This document shows positions 9,662-21,924 of a stretch of 64,000 nt of DNA, piece by piece. Source of the DNA: Thiocystis violacea. Lineage in GTDB: Bacteria; Pseudomonadota; Gammaproteobacteria; Chromatiales; Chromatiaceae. Where the stretch lies: NCBI RefSeq assembly GCF_016583575.1, contig NZ_NRRG01000003.1, forward strand, positions 1 to 64,000, in the 5' to 3' direction. The number at the start of each line of letters is the position of its first letter. Within the stretch, counting starts at the first letter, position 1. A model generated the notes under the pieces. That model saw only the letters and a list, made by a program, of their open reading frames with translations. It made no database searches and was not told the DNA's origin. The position numbers and the translations under genes are program-made.

Positions 9662-10233
9662 ATGCCACCCTCGGGCCGGGAGGTTCCCACGAACATCGCG
9701 GATTCGCGAATCGGCCAGTACCTAGAGGCCAGCCCCTTGACCCCCACGCCGAGCGAAGCGCATGGCCTGCTGTGCGGCCTGGTCTGCGGCGGGGATCCCG
9801 ACCCCGTGAACGCCTGGATCGACCAACTCCTGCCCCCGACCGACGCGAGCGACCCGCTCACGACTGAGTCGCGCAAGGCTCTTGGGGATTTCGGCACGGC
9901 GATTGAAAACCAGATCCAGAACCCGGATCTCGGCATCGAGATCCAGATTCCAGGCGATACGAGCCCGCTCGCCGAGCGCGCCGAGGCGCTCTATGACTGG
10001 GTGCGGGGCTTTCTTTTCGCGCTGGGCATTCTTGGTTTATCGGAACGCAACCTCTCGGAGCAGGGGCGCGAGATTCTGGACGATCTAGCCGCCATGACCC
10101 GGATGGATCTCGACGATCTCGATGAAACCGAGGAAAACGAGCAGGCCCTGACCGAAATCACCGAATTCATCCGAGTGGCCGCCATGCTGATCCACGATGA
10201 ACGGGCAAGCGCGCGCGACGAGGCGCGGTCCTC

Positions 10234-10237
<4 letters not shown>
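9662..10237 (+). CDS. ygfB: UPF0149 family protein YgfB
   Basis: The 191-residue YecA/YgfB-family protein shows the conserved SEAHGLLCGLVCGG near residue 31 and YDWVRGFLFALG near 110. The acidic DLDDLDETEENEQALTEITEFIRVAAMLI at the C-terminal side is also typical. In Pseudomonas, YgfB affects regulation of the ampDh3 peptidoglycan hydrolase, but no general function is known. It is divergent from zapA and overlaps pepP by ATGA, exactly as in the conserved ygfB-pepP-ubiH-ubiI operon. No strong ribosome-binding site precedes 9662. Confidence 0.9.
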
Positions 10238-11538
<1,301 letters not shown>

Positions 11539-11598
11539 CCTCCGCCGTCGGGCGGGTCGTTTCAATCTCGCGAATGCATGACAAAGCCGGAACTAGAG

Positions 11599-12834
11599 AT
11601 GCCTGACTACGACCTGGTGATTATCGGCGCCGGCCTGGTGGGCGGCAGCCTGGCCTGCGCCCTGAGCGCGACGCCGCTGAGAGTCGCGCTGATCGAGGCG
11701 GCTCCCCCGCGCGCGGGATCGCGGCCGAGCTACGACGAGCGCGTGATCGCCCTGTCGCTCGGCAGCCGGCGGATTTTCGACGCCATCGGCGTCTGGCCGG
11801 ACATGGCGCCGGAGGCCGAACCCATTCTGGAGGTCCAGGTCTCGGATCGCGGCCACTGCGGTTTCAGCCGTCTCCACCACGCCGAGGAAGGCGTGGAGGC
11901 GCTGGGTTACGTGGTGCCCGCGCGGGTCATGGGTCAGGCCATTCACGGGGCGATCCAGTACGCGCCCAATCTCGAGGTCTTCTGTCCCGCGCGTCTCGTC
12001 CATCACGAGGTCCGGGGCGACGGGGTGGACCTGGAGGTCCAGCTCGACGAGGAACGGGTGCGCTTCCGAACCCGTCTGCTGGTGGCCGCCGACGGTGGCG
12101 ATTCGGCCGTGCGCGACCAGCTCGATCTGAAGATGACCGGCCACGCCTACGGCCATGACGCCATCATCACCACCGTCACCCCGGACCGGACGCGCCCCGG
12201 TCTGGCCTTCGAGCGCTTCACGGACTCGGGTCCGCTGGCGATGCTGCCCATGACCAGCGGGCGCTATTCGGTCGTCTGGACCTGCCGCGAGCAAGAAACC
12301 GCCGATCTGCTCGCGCTCTCGGACGCGGACTTCCTCGCGCGCCTTCAGACACGCTTCGGCTATCGGCTCGGTCGTCTGCGCGAGGCCGCCCCGCGCCACG
12401 CCTATCCGCTCAAGCTCGCGCTGATACGCGATTCGGTGCGGGAGCGTCTGGTGCTGATCGGCAATGCCGCCCATACGCTGCATCCGGTGGCCGGACAGGG
12501 CTTCAACCTGGGGCTGCGCGATGTCGCCGCCCTGGCCGAGGTGGTGACGCTGGCAGCCAATCGGAGCGACGACCCCGGCGCGGCGTCGACGCTGGCCGAC
12601 TACCGGCGCTGGCGCCGGCGCGACCAGGTCGGCACCGCCCATCTGACGGATACGCTGGCGCGTCTCTTCGTCATTCCCTGGGCGCCGGTCCGGGTCGCGC
12701 GCAACCTGGGTCTGCTCGGGCTCGACCTGACCCCGGCGGCACGTCATCTGGTCGCCAGACGCTTCATGGGACTGGACGGACGTCTACCTCGATTGGCGCG
12801 GGGACTTTCATTGGAGCAGGCACATGTCCGATAG
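11599..12834 (+). CDS. ubiH: 2-octaprenyl-6-methoxyphenol hydroxylase UbiH
   Basis: This FAD monooxygenase hydroxylates ring C1 in ubiquinone synthesis. It opens with the dinucleotide fold DYDLVIIGAGLVGGSLACAL. It also has the DG motif ADGGDSAVRDQL and the FAD-binding GNAAHTLHPVAGQGFNLGLRD. I favour 11599 because it matches the family N terminus and has GGAA upstream; an in-frame ATG at 11578 adds seven residues. The gene overlaps the next hydroxylase by 11 bases. UbiH needs O2, so an anaerobic phototroph would use it only under oxic conditions. Confidence 0.93.
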   Translation: MPDYDLVIIGAGLVGGSLACALSATPLRVALIEAAPPRAGSRPSYDERVIALSLGSRRIFDAIGVWPDMAPEAEPILEVQVSDRGHCGFSRLHHAEEGVEALGYVVPARVMGQAIHGAIQYAPNLEVFCPARLVHHEVRGDGVDLEVQLDEERVRFRTRLLVAADGGDSAVRDQLDLKMTGHAYGHDAIITTVTPDRTRPGLAFERFTDSGPLAMLPMTSGRYSVVWTCREQETADLLALSDADFLARLQTRFGYRLGRLREAAPRHAYPLKLALIRDSVRERLVLIGNAAHTLHPVAGQGFNLGLRDVAALAEVVTLAANRSDDPGAASTLADYRRWRRRDQVGTAHLTDTLARLFVIPWAPVRVARNLGLLGLDLTPAARHLVARRFMGLDGRLPRLARGLSLEQAHVR

Positions 12835-14041
12835 CCAGTCATCCTTCGATGTGGTCGTGGTCGGCGGCGGCATGGTCGGCGCCGCCTTCGCGGCGGCCAT
12901 CGCGGACCTCGGGCTCTCGATCGCGGTCATCGAGTCGCGCGAGCCGCTCCGGACCTGGCCCGCCGGGGAGATCGATCTTCGGGTCTTGGCCCTGAGCCGG
13001 GCGAGTCAGCGCATCCTGGAGCGACTCGAGGTCTGGGAGCGCATCCGCGAGCTGGGGATCAGCCCCTATCGTCAAATGCGGGTGTGGAACGCGGTCGGCG
13101 GCGGACACATTCATTTCGACAGCCAGGATCTGGGCGAGGCCGATCTCGGCCATATCGTCGAGAACCGCGCCATCCAGCTCGCACTCTGGGAGGCCCTGGA
13201 ATCGGCCGACGCCATCCATCTTCTCTGCCCGGCCTCGATCACCGACATCGAAATGCAGGCGTCGGGCGCGCGCCTCATCCTCACCGACGGACGCTCGATC
13301 GAGGCCCGGCTCCTGGTGGGCGCGGACGGCCGCGACTCGCTGGTACGTGCCCTGGCCGGGATCGAGACCGAGGGCTGGGACTATGATCAGCGCGCCATCG
13401 TCGCCAACGCGCGGCCGGCCGAATGGCACCAGGAGACCGCCTGGCAGCGCTTCCTCCCGACCGGTCCGCTGGCCCTGCTGCCGCTGGCCGATGGACGCTG
13501 CTCGATCGTCTGGTCCGCCGACGACGCGCGGGCGGCGGAGCTGATGGCGATGGACGAGGACGCCTTTTCCGTCGCCCTGACGGAGGCCTCGGAGGCCCGA
13601 CTGGGCCGGCTCTCGCTGGATGGTCCGCGCGCCTCCATTCCCTTGCGCCTTCAGCATGCCAAGACCTATGTCCGGCCCGGCCTGGCGCTCATCGGTGACG
13701 CGGCCCATGCCATCCACCCGCTGGCCGGCCAGGGCGTGAATCTGGGCTTCCTGGACGCGGCCGAGCTGGCGGCGGCCCTGGATCTGGGCCTGGCGCGCGG
13801 ACGCGACATCGCCGGTCTCTGGACCATCAGGCATTACGAGCGCGCGCGGCGCGGGGACAACCAGATGATGCTCGGCGCCATGGACCTGCTGAAGCGGCTC
13901 TTCGGCAGCGATCAGCCGGCCCTGTCCAGCCTGCGCGGTCTGGGCCTCAAGGTGGCCGACCAGTTGACGCCACTCAAGCGGCGTTTCATGGAGCACGCCC
14001 TGGGGCTCGGCGCCGATTCGCCACCCCTGGCCAGGCGTTGA
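12824..14041 (+). CDS. ubiI: FAD-dependent ubiquinone hydroxylase, UbiI/VisC type
   Basis: A 405-residue paralogue of UbiH with FDVVVVGGGMVGAAFAAA at the N terminus, GADGRDSLVRALAG in the middle and GDAAHAIHPLAGQGVNLGFLD for FAD. In the E. coli order pepP-ubiH-ubiI this gene hydroxylates ring C5 of the 2-octaprenylphenol intermediate. UbiF-like specificity cannot be excluded from sequence. Codon use matches ubiH and the genes overlap, so they are one operon. Confidence 0.88.
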   Translation: MSDSQSSFDVVVVGGGMVGAAFAAAIADLGLSIAVIESREPLRTWPAGEIDLRVLALSRASQRILERLEVWERIRELGISPYRQMRVWNAVGGGHIHFDSQDLGEADLGHIVENRAIQLALWEALESADAIHLLCPASITDIEMQASGARLILTDGRSIEARLLVGADGRDSLVRALAGIETEGWDYDQRAIVANARPAEWHQETAWQRFLPTGPLALLPLADGRCSIVWSADDARAAELMAMDEDAFSVALTEASEARLGRLSLDGPRASIPLRLQHAKTYVRPGLALIGDAAHAIHPLAGQGVNLGFLDAAELAAALDLGLARGRDIAGLWTIRHYERARRGDNQMMLGAMDLLKRLFGSDQPALSSLRGLGLKVADQLTPLKRRFMEHALGLGADSPPLARR

Positions 14042-14178
14042 GCCACGTCGCATCGACTCACGCATCCCCGAAGCGGCTTTTTCGATTTGGAGCCGCCGCC
14101 CGTTTTGGTTAGTCTGGCGGCCATTTCGAAAGGCCCGGACCCGGCACCACACCGCATCCTGATCGAGACGCGCGAACC

Positions 14179-14535
14179 ATGGCGACCATCCCCGACATCA
14201 CCGAGACCGAGCAATGGATCATGCGAACCACGCTCCGCGAGCGTTACGGCCGTGACCTGGAGATCCAGCTCGCCGACGCCGAGATCCGTCTTCACCCCTC
14301 GGAACGCGAGCTGACGAGCTGCCCGGTGATTTTCTGGCAGTCCGAGGACGGCTGCCACTTCATCATCTTCAAGGCCGGCGAGCGCGCCTATCGCTGCCAA
14401 TTTTTCTACAAGCCCTACAAGCAGATGGGCACGGGCGTCGAGCAATACGACGATCTCGCCGAATGCGCCGTCGCCCTGCTGCAGGCCCAGGCCGACTTCG
14501 TCGCCGAGGAACGCGGCGACCTGCCGCAACGTTAG
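14179..14535 (+). CDS. Conserved hypothetical protein (118 aa)
   Basis: Not recognised. The protein is small and mixed alpha/beta, with an acidic N terminus and a central stretch of aromatic residues (CPVIFWQSEDGCHFIIFKAGERAYRC). It has three cysteines, no signal peptide and no membrane segment. Codon use matches its neighbours, so it is very likely real. It sits between ubiI and pfp with about 100-140 bases on each side, suggesting its own transcript. Confidence 0.7.
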   Translation: MATIPDITETEQWIMRTTLRERYGRDLEIQLADAEIRLHPSERELTSCPVIFWQSEDGCHFIIFKAGERAYRCQFFYKPYKQMGTGVEQYDDLAECAVALLQAQADFVAEERGDLPQR

Positions 14536-14632
14536 TCATCCGTGGCCAGTGGACCATTCGCCATGGCGTGCTCGCGCACCCTTCACTGACCATTCTCCAC
14601 TCTCAACCCTCAACTGAAACGAGGAAGTCACC

Positions 14633-15886
14633 GTGTCAGCCAAGAACGCCTTCTATGCCCAATCCGGCGGCGTCACCGCCGTCATCAACGCCTCCGCCTG
14701 CGGCGTCATCGAGACCGCCCGCCGCCACACCGACCAGATCGCCAATGTCTACGCCGGGCGCAACGGCATCATCGGCGCGCTCACCGAGGATCTGATCGAC
14801 ACCAGCCAGGAGTCCGACGAGGCGATCGCCGCGCTGCGCTACACCCCCTCCGGCGCCTTTGGTTCCTGCCGCTACAAGCTCAAGAGCCTGGAGGCCAACC
14901 GGCGCGAGTACGAGCGTCTGATCGAGGTCTTCAAGGCCCACGACATCGGCTATTTCTTCTACAACGGCGGCGGCGACTCGGCCGACACCTGCTACAAGGT
15001 CTCGCAACTGTCCGAGGCGCTGGGCTATCCGGTGCAGGCGATCCATGTCCCCAAGACGGTCGATAACGATCTGCCGATCACCGACAACTGCCCAGGTTTC
15101 GGCTCGGTCGCCAAGTACATCGCCACCTCCGCGCTCGAAGCCTCGTTCGACGTGCGCTCCATGTCCAAGACCTCGACCAAGGTCTTCGTGCTGGAGGTCA
15201 TGGGCCGCCATGCCGGCTGGATCGCCGCCGCCGGCGGTCTGATCGAGGATCACAATATCCCGGTCATCATTCTCTTCCCGGAGATCGAATTCGATCAGGA
15301 GCGCTTCCTCGCGGCGGTCAAGGCGAAGGTCGAGCGTTTCGACTTCTGCACCATCGTCGTCTCCGAGGGCGCCAAATATCCGGACGGCCGCTTCCTGGCC
15401 GAGCAGGGCACGCGCGACGCCTTCGGTCATGCTCAACTGGGCGGCGCCGCGCCGGTGGTCGCGAACATGATCAAGGACGCGACCGGCTACAAATTCCATT
15501 GGGCGGTCGCCGACTATCTCCAGCGCGCGGCCCGCCATCTGGCCTCCAAGACCGACGTCGAGCAGGCTTATGCCCTGGGTCGGGCCGGGGTCGAGTTCGC
15601 CCTGGCCGGGCACAATGCCGTGATGCCGACGGTCAAGCGTCTGAGCAACGACCCCTATGCCTGGGAGATCGGCGAGGCACCGCTCTCCGAGGTCGCCAAC
15701 GTGGAGAAGTTCATGCCGCGCGACTTCATCACCGAGGACGGCTTCGGCATCACGCCGATCTGTAAGCAGTATCTGATCCCGCTCATCCAGGGCGAGGACT
15801 ACCCACCCTTCGAGCATGGCTTGCCCAAGTACGTGACCCTGAAGAACGCCCCGGTGGAACGTAAGCTCGATCTCTTCGAGCTGTGA
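14633..15886 (+). CDS. pfp: Pyrophosphate-dependent 6-phosphofructokinase
   Basis: PFP reversibly phosphorylates fructose-6-phosphate using PPi instead of ATP. In methylotrophs and phototrophs it can also act on sedoheptulose-7-phosphate and ribulose-5-phosphate. The 417 residues show FFYNGGGDSADTC (PPi-type phosphoryl-donor site), PKTVDNDLPITDNCPGFGS (catalytic Asp), and MGRHAGWIAAA with the substrate Arg. Asp rather than Gly at the second position of the donor loop excludes ATP in this family. The start is GTG, with GAGG nine bases upstream. A soluble inorganic pyrophosphatase is encoded 240 bases downstream. Confidence 0.94.
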   Translation: MSAKNAFYAQSGGVTAVINASACGVIETARRHTDQIANVYAGRNGIIGALTEDLIDTSQESDEAIAALRYTPSGAFGSCRYKLKSLEANRREYERLIEVFKAHDIGYFFYNGGGDSADTCYKVSQLSEALGYPVQAIHVPKTVDNDLPITDNCPGFGSVAKYIATSALEASFDVRSMSKTSTKVFVLEVMGRHAGWIAAAGGLIEDHNIPVIILFPEIEFDQERFLAAVKAKVERFDFCTIVVSEGAKYPDGRFLAEQGTRDAFGHAQLGGAAPVVANMIKDATGYKFHWAVADYLQRAARHLASKTDVEQAYALGRAGVEFALAGHNAVMPTVKRLSNDPYAWEIGEAPLSEVANVEKFMPRDFITEDGFGITPICKQYLIPLIQGEDYPPFEHGLPKYVTLKNAPVERKLDLFEL

Positions 15887-16128
15887 TCGAGGCCCGTGCC
15901 AGGGCATGAGGCCGGGGCGCGACTATGGCGGAGTCGGGCGCTAGGGCCGGAGGCGCCCGGCTCACGCCGCGCGCCCCGAACCCGCGAAATCCCAAGGATT
16001 GAGATTTTCAAGAGCCCGATGGAATACAATTGACGATCAAAGGTCGCGACAGGCCCGACAGGGTTTTTCCACGGCGCTGGCGCGCGCTGACCGCGACCCC
16101 CGCTGACTGCATCACTAGAGGCCCATTC

Positions 16129-16677
16129 ATGGACTTATCCAAGGTTTCACGGGGTGACAATGTCCCCTACAACATCAATGTCATCATCGAGATTCCCTCC
16201 CACTCCGATCCCGTGAAGTACGAGATGGACAAGGAGACCGGCGCCATGTTCGTCGACCGCTTCATGTCCACGGCCATGCACTACCCCTGCAACTACGGCT
16301 ATGTCCCTCACACGCTCTCGCCCGATGGCGACCCGGTGGACGTGATCGTGGTGACGCCCTACCCGCTGATCCCCGGCTCGGTCATCAAGTGCCGCCCGGT
16401 CGGCGTGCTCAAGATGACCGACGAATCGGGCGACGACGCCAAGATCCTGGCGCTGCCGGTCGACAAGCTCTTCAAGGGCTACCGCAACGTCGAGAGCTTC
16501 CGCGACATGCCGCAGCACCTGCTCGACCAGATCGCGCACTTCTTCGAGCACTACAAGGATCTCGACGAGGGCAAGTGGGTGCGCGTCGGCGGTTGGGGTG
16601 ATCGCGAGGAGGCCTGTCAGGAGATCCTGGCCAGCGTCAAGATGTTCGAGGACGCCCCCGAGAAACCGGCCTTCTGA
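16129..16677 (+). CDS. ppa: Inorganic pyrophosphatase, family I
   Basis: Soluble Mg-dependent hydrolysis of PPi to two phosphates in the cytoplasm. The 182 residues have the family I signature in [15 protein letters not shown] (three catalytic Asp) and also [27 protein letters not shown] and GYRNVESF. The start at 16129 follows AGAGG by eight bases; the frame is open back to 16030, but that extension has no family match. The gene overlaps moaC as TGATG, so both are probably co-translated. Confidence 0.96.
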   Translation: MDLSKVSRGDNVPYNINVIIEIPSHSDPVKYEMDKETGAMFVDRFMSTAMHYPCNYGYVPHTLSPDGDPVDVIVVTPYPLIPGSVIKCRPVGVLKMTDESGDDAKILALPVDKLFKGYRNVESFRDMPQHLLDQIAHFFEHYKDLDEGKWVRVGGWGDREEACQEILASVKMFEDAPEKPAF

Positions 16678-17168
16678 TGCCGCTGACCCACTTCACACCA
16701 AACGGCGAGGCCCGCATGGTGGACGTGGGCGACAAGGCCCCGACCCATCGGCGCGCGGTGGCCGAGGGTCGCATCCGGATGGAGCCGACGACCCTCGCGC
16801 TGATCGAGCAGGGTGGTCACGCCAAGGGCGACGTGCTCGGCATCGCGCGCGTCGCCGGCATCATGGGGGCGAAGCGCACGGCCGATCTGGTCCCGCTCTG
16901 CCACCCATTGAGCCTGACGCGGGTCGAAATCGAGCTGACGCCCTGCCCCGGGGACGCCGCGATCCAGTGTCGGGCGAGCGTCGAGACCAGGGGCCAGACC
17001 GGGGTCGAAATGGAGGCGCTCTGCGCCGTCCAGGTCGCCCTGCTGACCATCTATGACATGTGCAAGGCCGTGGACAGGGGGATGACGCTCACGAACATTC
17101 GACTCGTCGAGAAGGCTGGAGGTCGTTCCGGCCATTGGACTCGCGATCCGAACGGATCCCCGGACTGA
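16677..17168 (+). CDS. moaC: Cyclic pyranopterin monophosphate synthase MoaC
   Basis: MoaC completes the first step of molybdenum cofactor synthesis, turning the MoaA product into cPMP. The 163 residues contain [20 protein letters not shown], the active-site segment [13 protein letters not shown], the [28 protein letters not shown] helix and the terminal [11 protein letters not shown]. Full length. It starts inside the ppa stop codon and engB begins 1 base after its stop. No other mo-cofactor genes are in the window. Confidence 0.96.
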   Translation: MPLTHFTPNGEARMVDVGDKAPTHRRAVAEGRIRMEPTTLALIEQGGHAKGDVLGIARVAGIMGAKRTADLVPLCHPLSLTRVEIELTPCPGDAAIQCRASVETRGQTGVEMEALCAVQVALLTIYDMCKAVDRGMTLTNIRLVEKAGGRSGHWTRDPNGSPD

Positions 17169-17169
17169 T

Positions 17170-17835
17170 ATGAACCCCTTCTATCAAGGCGCCCATTTCC
17201 TCACCGCCGCCGCCAAGCTCCATCAAGCCCCCGACGACGAGGGGCGCGAGGTCGCCTTCGCCGGCCGCTCCAACGCGGGCAAGTCGAGCGCCATCAACGC
17301 CATCTGTCACCAGAAGGCCCTGGCGCGGACCAGTAAGACACCCGGTCGCACCCAGCAGATCATTTTCTTCGAGTTGGACGAGGAACGCCGACTGGTTGAT
17401 CTCCCCGGCTACGGTTACGCCAAGGTGCCCGAGAGCATCAAGCGCGAGTGGAATCGCCAACTCTCGCTCTATCTGGAAAAACGCCTGTCACTGGCCGGTC
17501 TGGTCATCCTGATGGATATCCGTCACCCCCTGACGGACTATGACCGCCAGATGCTGGCCTGGGGCCGACGCGGCGATCTGCCAGTGCTGCTGTTGCTCAC
17601 CAAGGCCGACAAGCTCAAGCGAGGCCCCGCGCAAGCGGTCCGACTGGCCGTGGAGCGCGACGTGGCGGCCGACGCCGACAAGGTCTCGGTGCGGCTGTTC
17701 TCGGCGCCGGAACGTCTCGGCGTCGACGTCGTCCAGGCCACCCTGGATCGCTGGCTCCAGGTGCCGGACAGTCAGACACCAGGGAACGAGGACCGAACCT
17801 CCGACCCGACCCTCGACTCCGAAAACGACAACTGA
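17170..17835 (+). CDS. engB: Ribosome biogenesis GTPase EngB (YsxC/YihA)
   Basis: EngB is a TRAFAC-class GTPase for late 50S assembly. The 221 residues show G1 [15 protein letters not shown]2 [13 protein letters not shown]3 [12 protein letters not shown]4 LTKADKL and G5 [10 protein letters not shown]. The C-terminal ~25 residues (Asp/Asn/Thr-rich) are a variable extension. It is the third gene of the tightly packed ppa-moaC-engB group and faces a convergent gene. Confidence 0.96.
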   Translation: MNPFYQGAHFLTAAAKLHQAPDDEGREVAFAGRSNAGKSSAINAICHQKALARTSKTPGRTQQIIFFELDEERRLVDLPGYGYAKVPESIKREWNRQLSLYLEKRLSLAGLVILMDIRHPLTDYDRQMLAWGRRGDLPVLLLLTKADKLKRGPAQAVRLAVERDVAADADKVSVRLFSAPERLGVDVVQATLDRWLQVPDSQTPGNEDRTSDPTLDSENDN

Positions 17836-17892
17836 GCCAAAGGTCGCGCGGCTCGGATCCATCGAATCCGGGCGACCCTCTCCAGGTCCGAG

Positions 17893-18687
17893 TCAGCGGC
17901 CGCTCGACCCCGCGGGCGGCGGAGGCGGACCCTGGTCGTATCCAGGCGCGTCGTAGACATGAGGTCTCATCGGCGGATAGGGCATCCCCTGGGCCTCGCC
18001 CTGGCATGGATGATCCCAGCCCTCATATCCGTAGTGGTGCATCCGTGGCGCGCCTTCCCAAGGCATCGCCCGGCGACCGCCGAAGAGCGCCCGAGCCGCC
18101 TCGCGCTGTTCATCCGTCATTTGCTCGATCGCCCGACGATAGTTCTGGAAACGCTCGGCCATCTCCTGGCGGCGCTTCCCGGCCTCTTCCCATGGCGGCG
18201 TATCCGGCATCTCGATGCCCCGCGCGGCGGCCTCTTCGCGCATCCTCTCCCAGCGCGCCGCGCGCATCGACTCCCGCTGCTGGCGCATGGCCTCCATGTC
18301 CTCGGGCGTCCCGCCCAGTCGCGACGGATAGTCGGGCGGTTCCGGCAAGCTTGGCCCGGCGGCGCGGGCCGACTCCCAGGGCGGCGTCTCCGGCAGTTCG
18401 ACTCCAAGCTCGGCGGCACTGGCGCGCAGTTCCACGTAGCGCTTCGCGCGCTCGGCATCCATGGCCGCGCGGCGGTCCTCGGCCTTGGCGCGCCCCGTCA
18501 TGACTGGCGCGGGTGTCGCCGCCGGCTCGGTGGGCACCGGCTCCGCCGGCGCGGCGGTTTGCGCGGACGGCACCTCGGGCGCGCCCGAATCGGCGGCGAG
18601 GGCGGTGATCGGGACGAGCGTCTGGCTCAGGGCCATGGCCAGGACGGCGGCGGAAGCGAGGGTCACATGGGTTGGCATCTCGAACAT
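17893..18687 (-). CDS. Secreted Pro/Glu-rich protein with TPPWE repeats, unknown function
   Basis: Not recognised. The 264-residue protein starts with a signal peptide-like segment (ASAAVLAMALSQTLVPITALAADS) followed by an Ala/Pro spacer. Its core holds two copies of a unit built on ELPETPPWE and EMPDTPPWE. Each is preceded by a charged helix rich in Arg, Glu and Met (RESMRAARWERMREEAAARG, QMTDEQREAARALFGG). The tail is His-, Tyr- and Pro-rich. The start at 18687 has AGGAG six bases upstream; the GTG at 18693 overlaps that site. Likely periplasmic. The Glu/Arg helices faintly recall CpxP/Spy-type periplasmic chaperones, but no LTxxQ motif is clear, so this is only a guess. Confidence 0.72.
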   Translation of the reverse strand: MFEMPTHVTLASAAVLAMALSQTLVPITALAADSGAPEVPSAQTAAPAEPVPTEPAATPAPVMTGRAKAEDRRAAMDAERAKRYVELRASAAELGVELPETPPWESARAAGPSLPEPPDYPSRLGGTPEDMEAMRQQRESMRAARWERMREEAAARGIEMPDTPPWEEAGKRRQEMAERFQNYRRAIEQMTDEQREAARALFGGRRAMPWEGAPRMHHYGYEGWDHPCQGEAQGMPYPPMRPHVYDAPGYDQGPPPPPAGSSGR

Positions 18688-18995
18688 GGTCACTCCTGGG
18701 TTGGGTCTCGTTATCTGGTCGATCGTAGGAACTCGGATATCGCGCGAGCCGTCACGACCCGCCGGCCAGGAGGCTGGCCGCGTTCTCTATTTCGGGACGG
18801 CGGAAGGCTTTTCGATGACCAGCGTCAGTTTATCGTTGGATGGGAGGCATCGACCAACCCTCTTCACCTCGAGTCCGGACATCCCCAGGAGGCGACAAGA
18901 CGCGGCCATGCCGGTACGCGAACCTTGCCCATCCGAGGAACAACCGGAGAGGATCGTATAGAATGGCCTTATCCAATCGGTAACACAGGCTGAGC
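18688..18995. other. Divergent intergenic region before hslV
   Basis: About 300 bases that should contain the promoters for the secreted protein and for hslVU. A TATAGAAT at 18956-18963 lies 33 bases before the hslV start and is a plausible -10 box. I could not find a convincing heat-shock (sigma-32) pair. Confidence 0.4.
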
Positions 18996-19550
18996 ATGGA
19001 AAACTTTCGCGGCACCACAATCCTCTCGGTCCGGCGCGGCGGCCGGGTCGTGATCGGCGGCGACGGCCAGGTCTCGCTGGGCTCGACGGTCATGAAGGGC
19101 AACGCCCGCAAGGTACGCCGGCTCTACAAGGGGCAGGTGCTGGCCGGATTCGCCGGTGCCACGGCGGATGCCTTCACCCTGTTCGAGCGCTTCGAGGGCA
19201 AGCTGGAAAAACATCAGGGTCACCTGACCCGCTCGGCGGTCGAACTGGCCAAGGACTGGCGCACCGACCGCATGCTGCGCCGCCTGGAGGCGCTGCTGTG
19301 CATCGCCGACGCCACCACCTCGCTGATGATCTCGGGTACCGGCGATGTGATCGAGCCGGAGCAGGATCTCATGGCGATCGGCTCGGGCGGCTCCTTCGCG
19401 CTGGCCGCGGCGCGCGCCCTGATGGAGAACACCGACCTCGGCGCCCGCGAGATCGTCGAGAAGGGTTTGCACATCGCGGCCGACATCTGTATTTACACGA
19501 ACCATAACCTGGTGCTTGAGGAGTTGGAGGCGACTTCGGACACCCCATGA
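18996..19550 (+). CDS. hslV: ATP-dependent protease subunit HslV
   Basis: HslV is the proteolytic chamber of the HslUV (ClpYQ) protease, a bacterial proteasome relative. The 184-residue protein carries a short propeptide before the catalytic Thr ([13 protein letters not shown]). It also has [24 protein letters not shown] and the C-terminal [12 protein letters not shown]. hslU follows after a 195-base gap, which is wider than usual. Some of that gap has no coding content. Confidence 0.97.
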   Translation: MENFRGTTILSVRRGGRVVIGGDGQVSLGSTVMKGNARKVRRLYKGQVLAGFAGATADAFTLFERFEGKLEKHQGHLTRSAVELAKDWRTDRMLRRLEALLCIADATTSLMISGTGDVIEPEQDLMAIGSGGSFALAAARALMENTDLGAREIVEKGLHIAADICIYTNHNLVLEELEATSDTP

Positions 19551-19745
19551 ACCCTGGGCGGAATAAGGAGGCCCGACGGCAGGAACGGTCAACTCAGCCC
19601 GTCGCGCGTCTGGAACCTCGGATTCCCGCCTCAATATGGCAACTGTCCCCCGATCACTGTCCACTCAGTGACCGACCACCGATAGCCGCCCGACACTGTT
19701 TCCCGAGCCGCCCGTCCCGGACGGCCCATTCGACGGACAGGCCCA

Positions 19746-21077
<1,332 letters not shown>

Positions 21078-21222
21078 GATGGGCAGAGCGATGCCCATCC
21101 CGTACGCCCCGAGGCTCAAGATACATAGGGTATGCCTCGCGTACCCTCGCCACTGTACGCCGCGTGCACCCTCGCCACTTCGAGCATTAAAAAAGCGGTA
21201 GCGCCCCAATCGATAGGGTTTC

Positions 21223-21290
21223 GTGGGAGCGGCGTTTAGCCGCGATGAGCGCCAACGCGAGGTTTTTCGCGGCTGTAAGCCGCTCCACGG
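21223..21290. repeat. REP-like imperfect palindrome
   Basis: GTGGGAGCGGC..TTAGCCGCGA is mirrored about 25 bases later by TTCGCGGCT..AAGCCGCTCC, forming a long imperfect hairpin between hslU and DUF971. This GTGGGAGCGG..GCCGC pattern is typical of dispersed gammaproteobacterial REP sequences. It could act as a transcription attenuator or mRNA stabiliser for hslU. Confidence 0.7.
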
Positions 21291-21435
21291 GTGCGCTCGT
21301 TTGTCGTCATCCTACGAATCGAGACACTACCAAAAAGCGCCGTTCCGCCCCAACGCGGCCGATCCGAGATCCAAGCATGGCGGGTGCGCGAGGCGTACCT
21401 AGGGTTCCGACCACTGACCACTGGCTGTTTTCATT

Positions 21436-21798
21436 ATGCCCACACCAACCGAACTGAATCTCCATCGCCAATCCCGCGTGCTGGCGGTGTCCTACGACGA
21501 CGGCTCCAGCTTCAACCTGCCCTGCGAATATCTGCGCGTCTATTCCCCCTCGGCCGAGGTCCAGGGTCACGGACCTGGGCAAGGCGTCCTCCAGGTCGGC
21601 AAGGAGGACGTGGGGATCGACAAGATCGAGCCGGTCGGCAACTACGCGGTCTGTCTGCATTTCGACGACGAGCACAACACCGGCATCTACTCCTGGGACT
21701 ACCTTTATCGCCTCGGCACCGAGCAGGAACGGCTCTGGAAGGCCTATCTCGACGAACTGGAGAAGGCCGGCCATCCACGCAAGACGCGGCCATCCTGA
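21436..21798 (+). CDS. DUF971 protein (GBBH-like N-terminal domain)
   Basis: The 120-residue protein consists of one DUF971 domain, a zinc-binding fold related to the N terminus of gamma-butyrobetaine hydroxylase. Typical motifs are LRVYSPSAEVQGHG, VGKEDVGIDKIEPVGNYAV and HNTGIYSWDYLY. The standalone form often lies between hslU and ubiE in proteobacteria, as here. Its function is unknown. It has been linked by context to Fe-S or quinone genes, but that is not shown by this sequence. Confidence 0.85.
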   Translation: MPTPTELNLHRQSRVLAVSYDDGSSFNLPCEYLRVYSPSAEVQGHGPGQGVLQVGKEDVGIDKIEPVGNYAVCLHFDDEHNTGIYSWDYLYRLGTEQERLWKAYLDELEKAGHPRKTRPS

Positions 21799-21924
21799 AT
21801 CCGAACGCGGCCCGACGCGCGCGTCGTGACGGCCCGTCCGGGAAGCATGGTGTTAAGATAGCGGCCCACAGGTTGGGCGCCACCCGCGCGCCCGTGAACC
21901 CAAATTCGAGACGCGGTAAATAGC

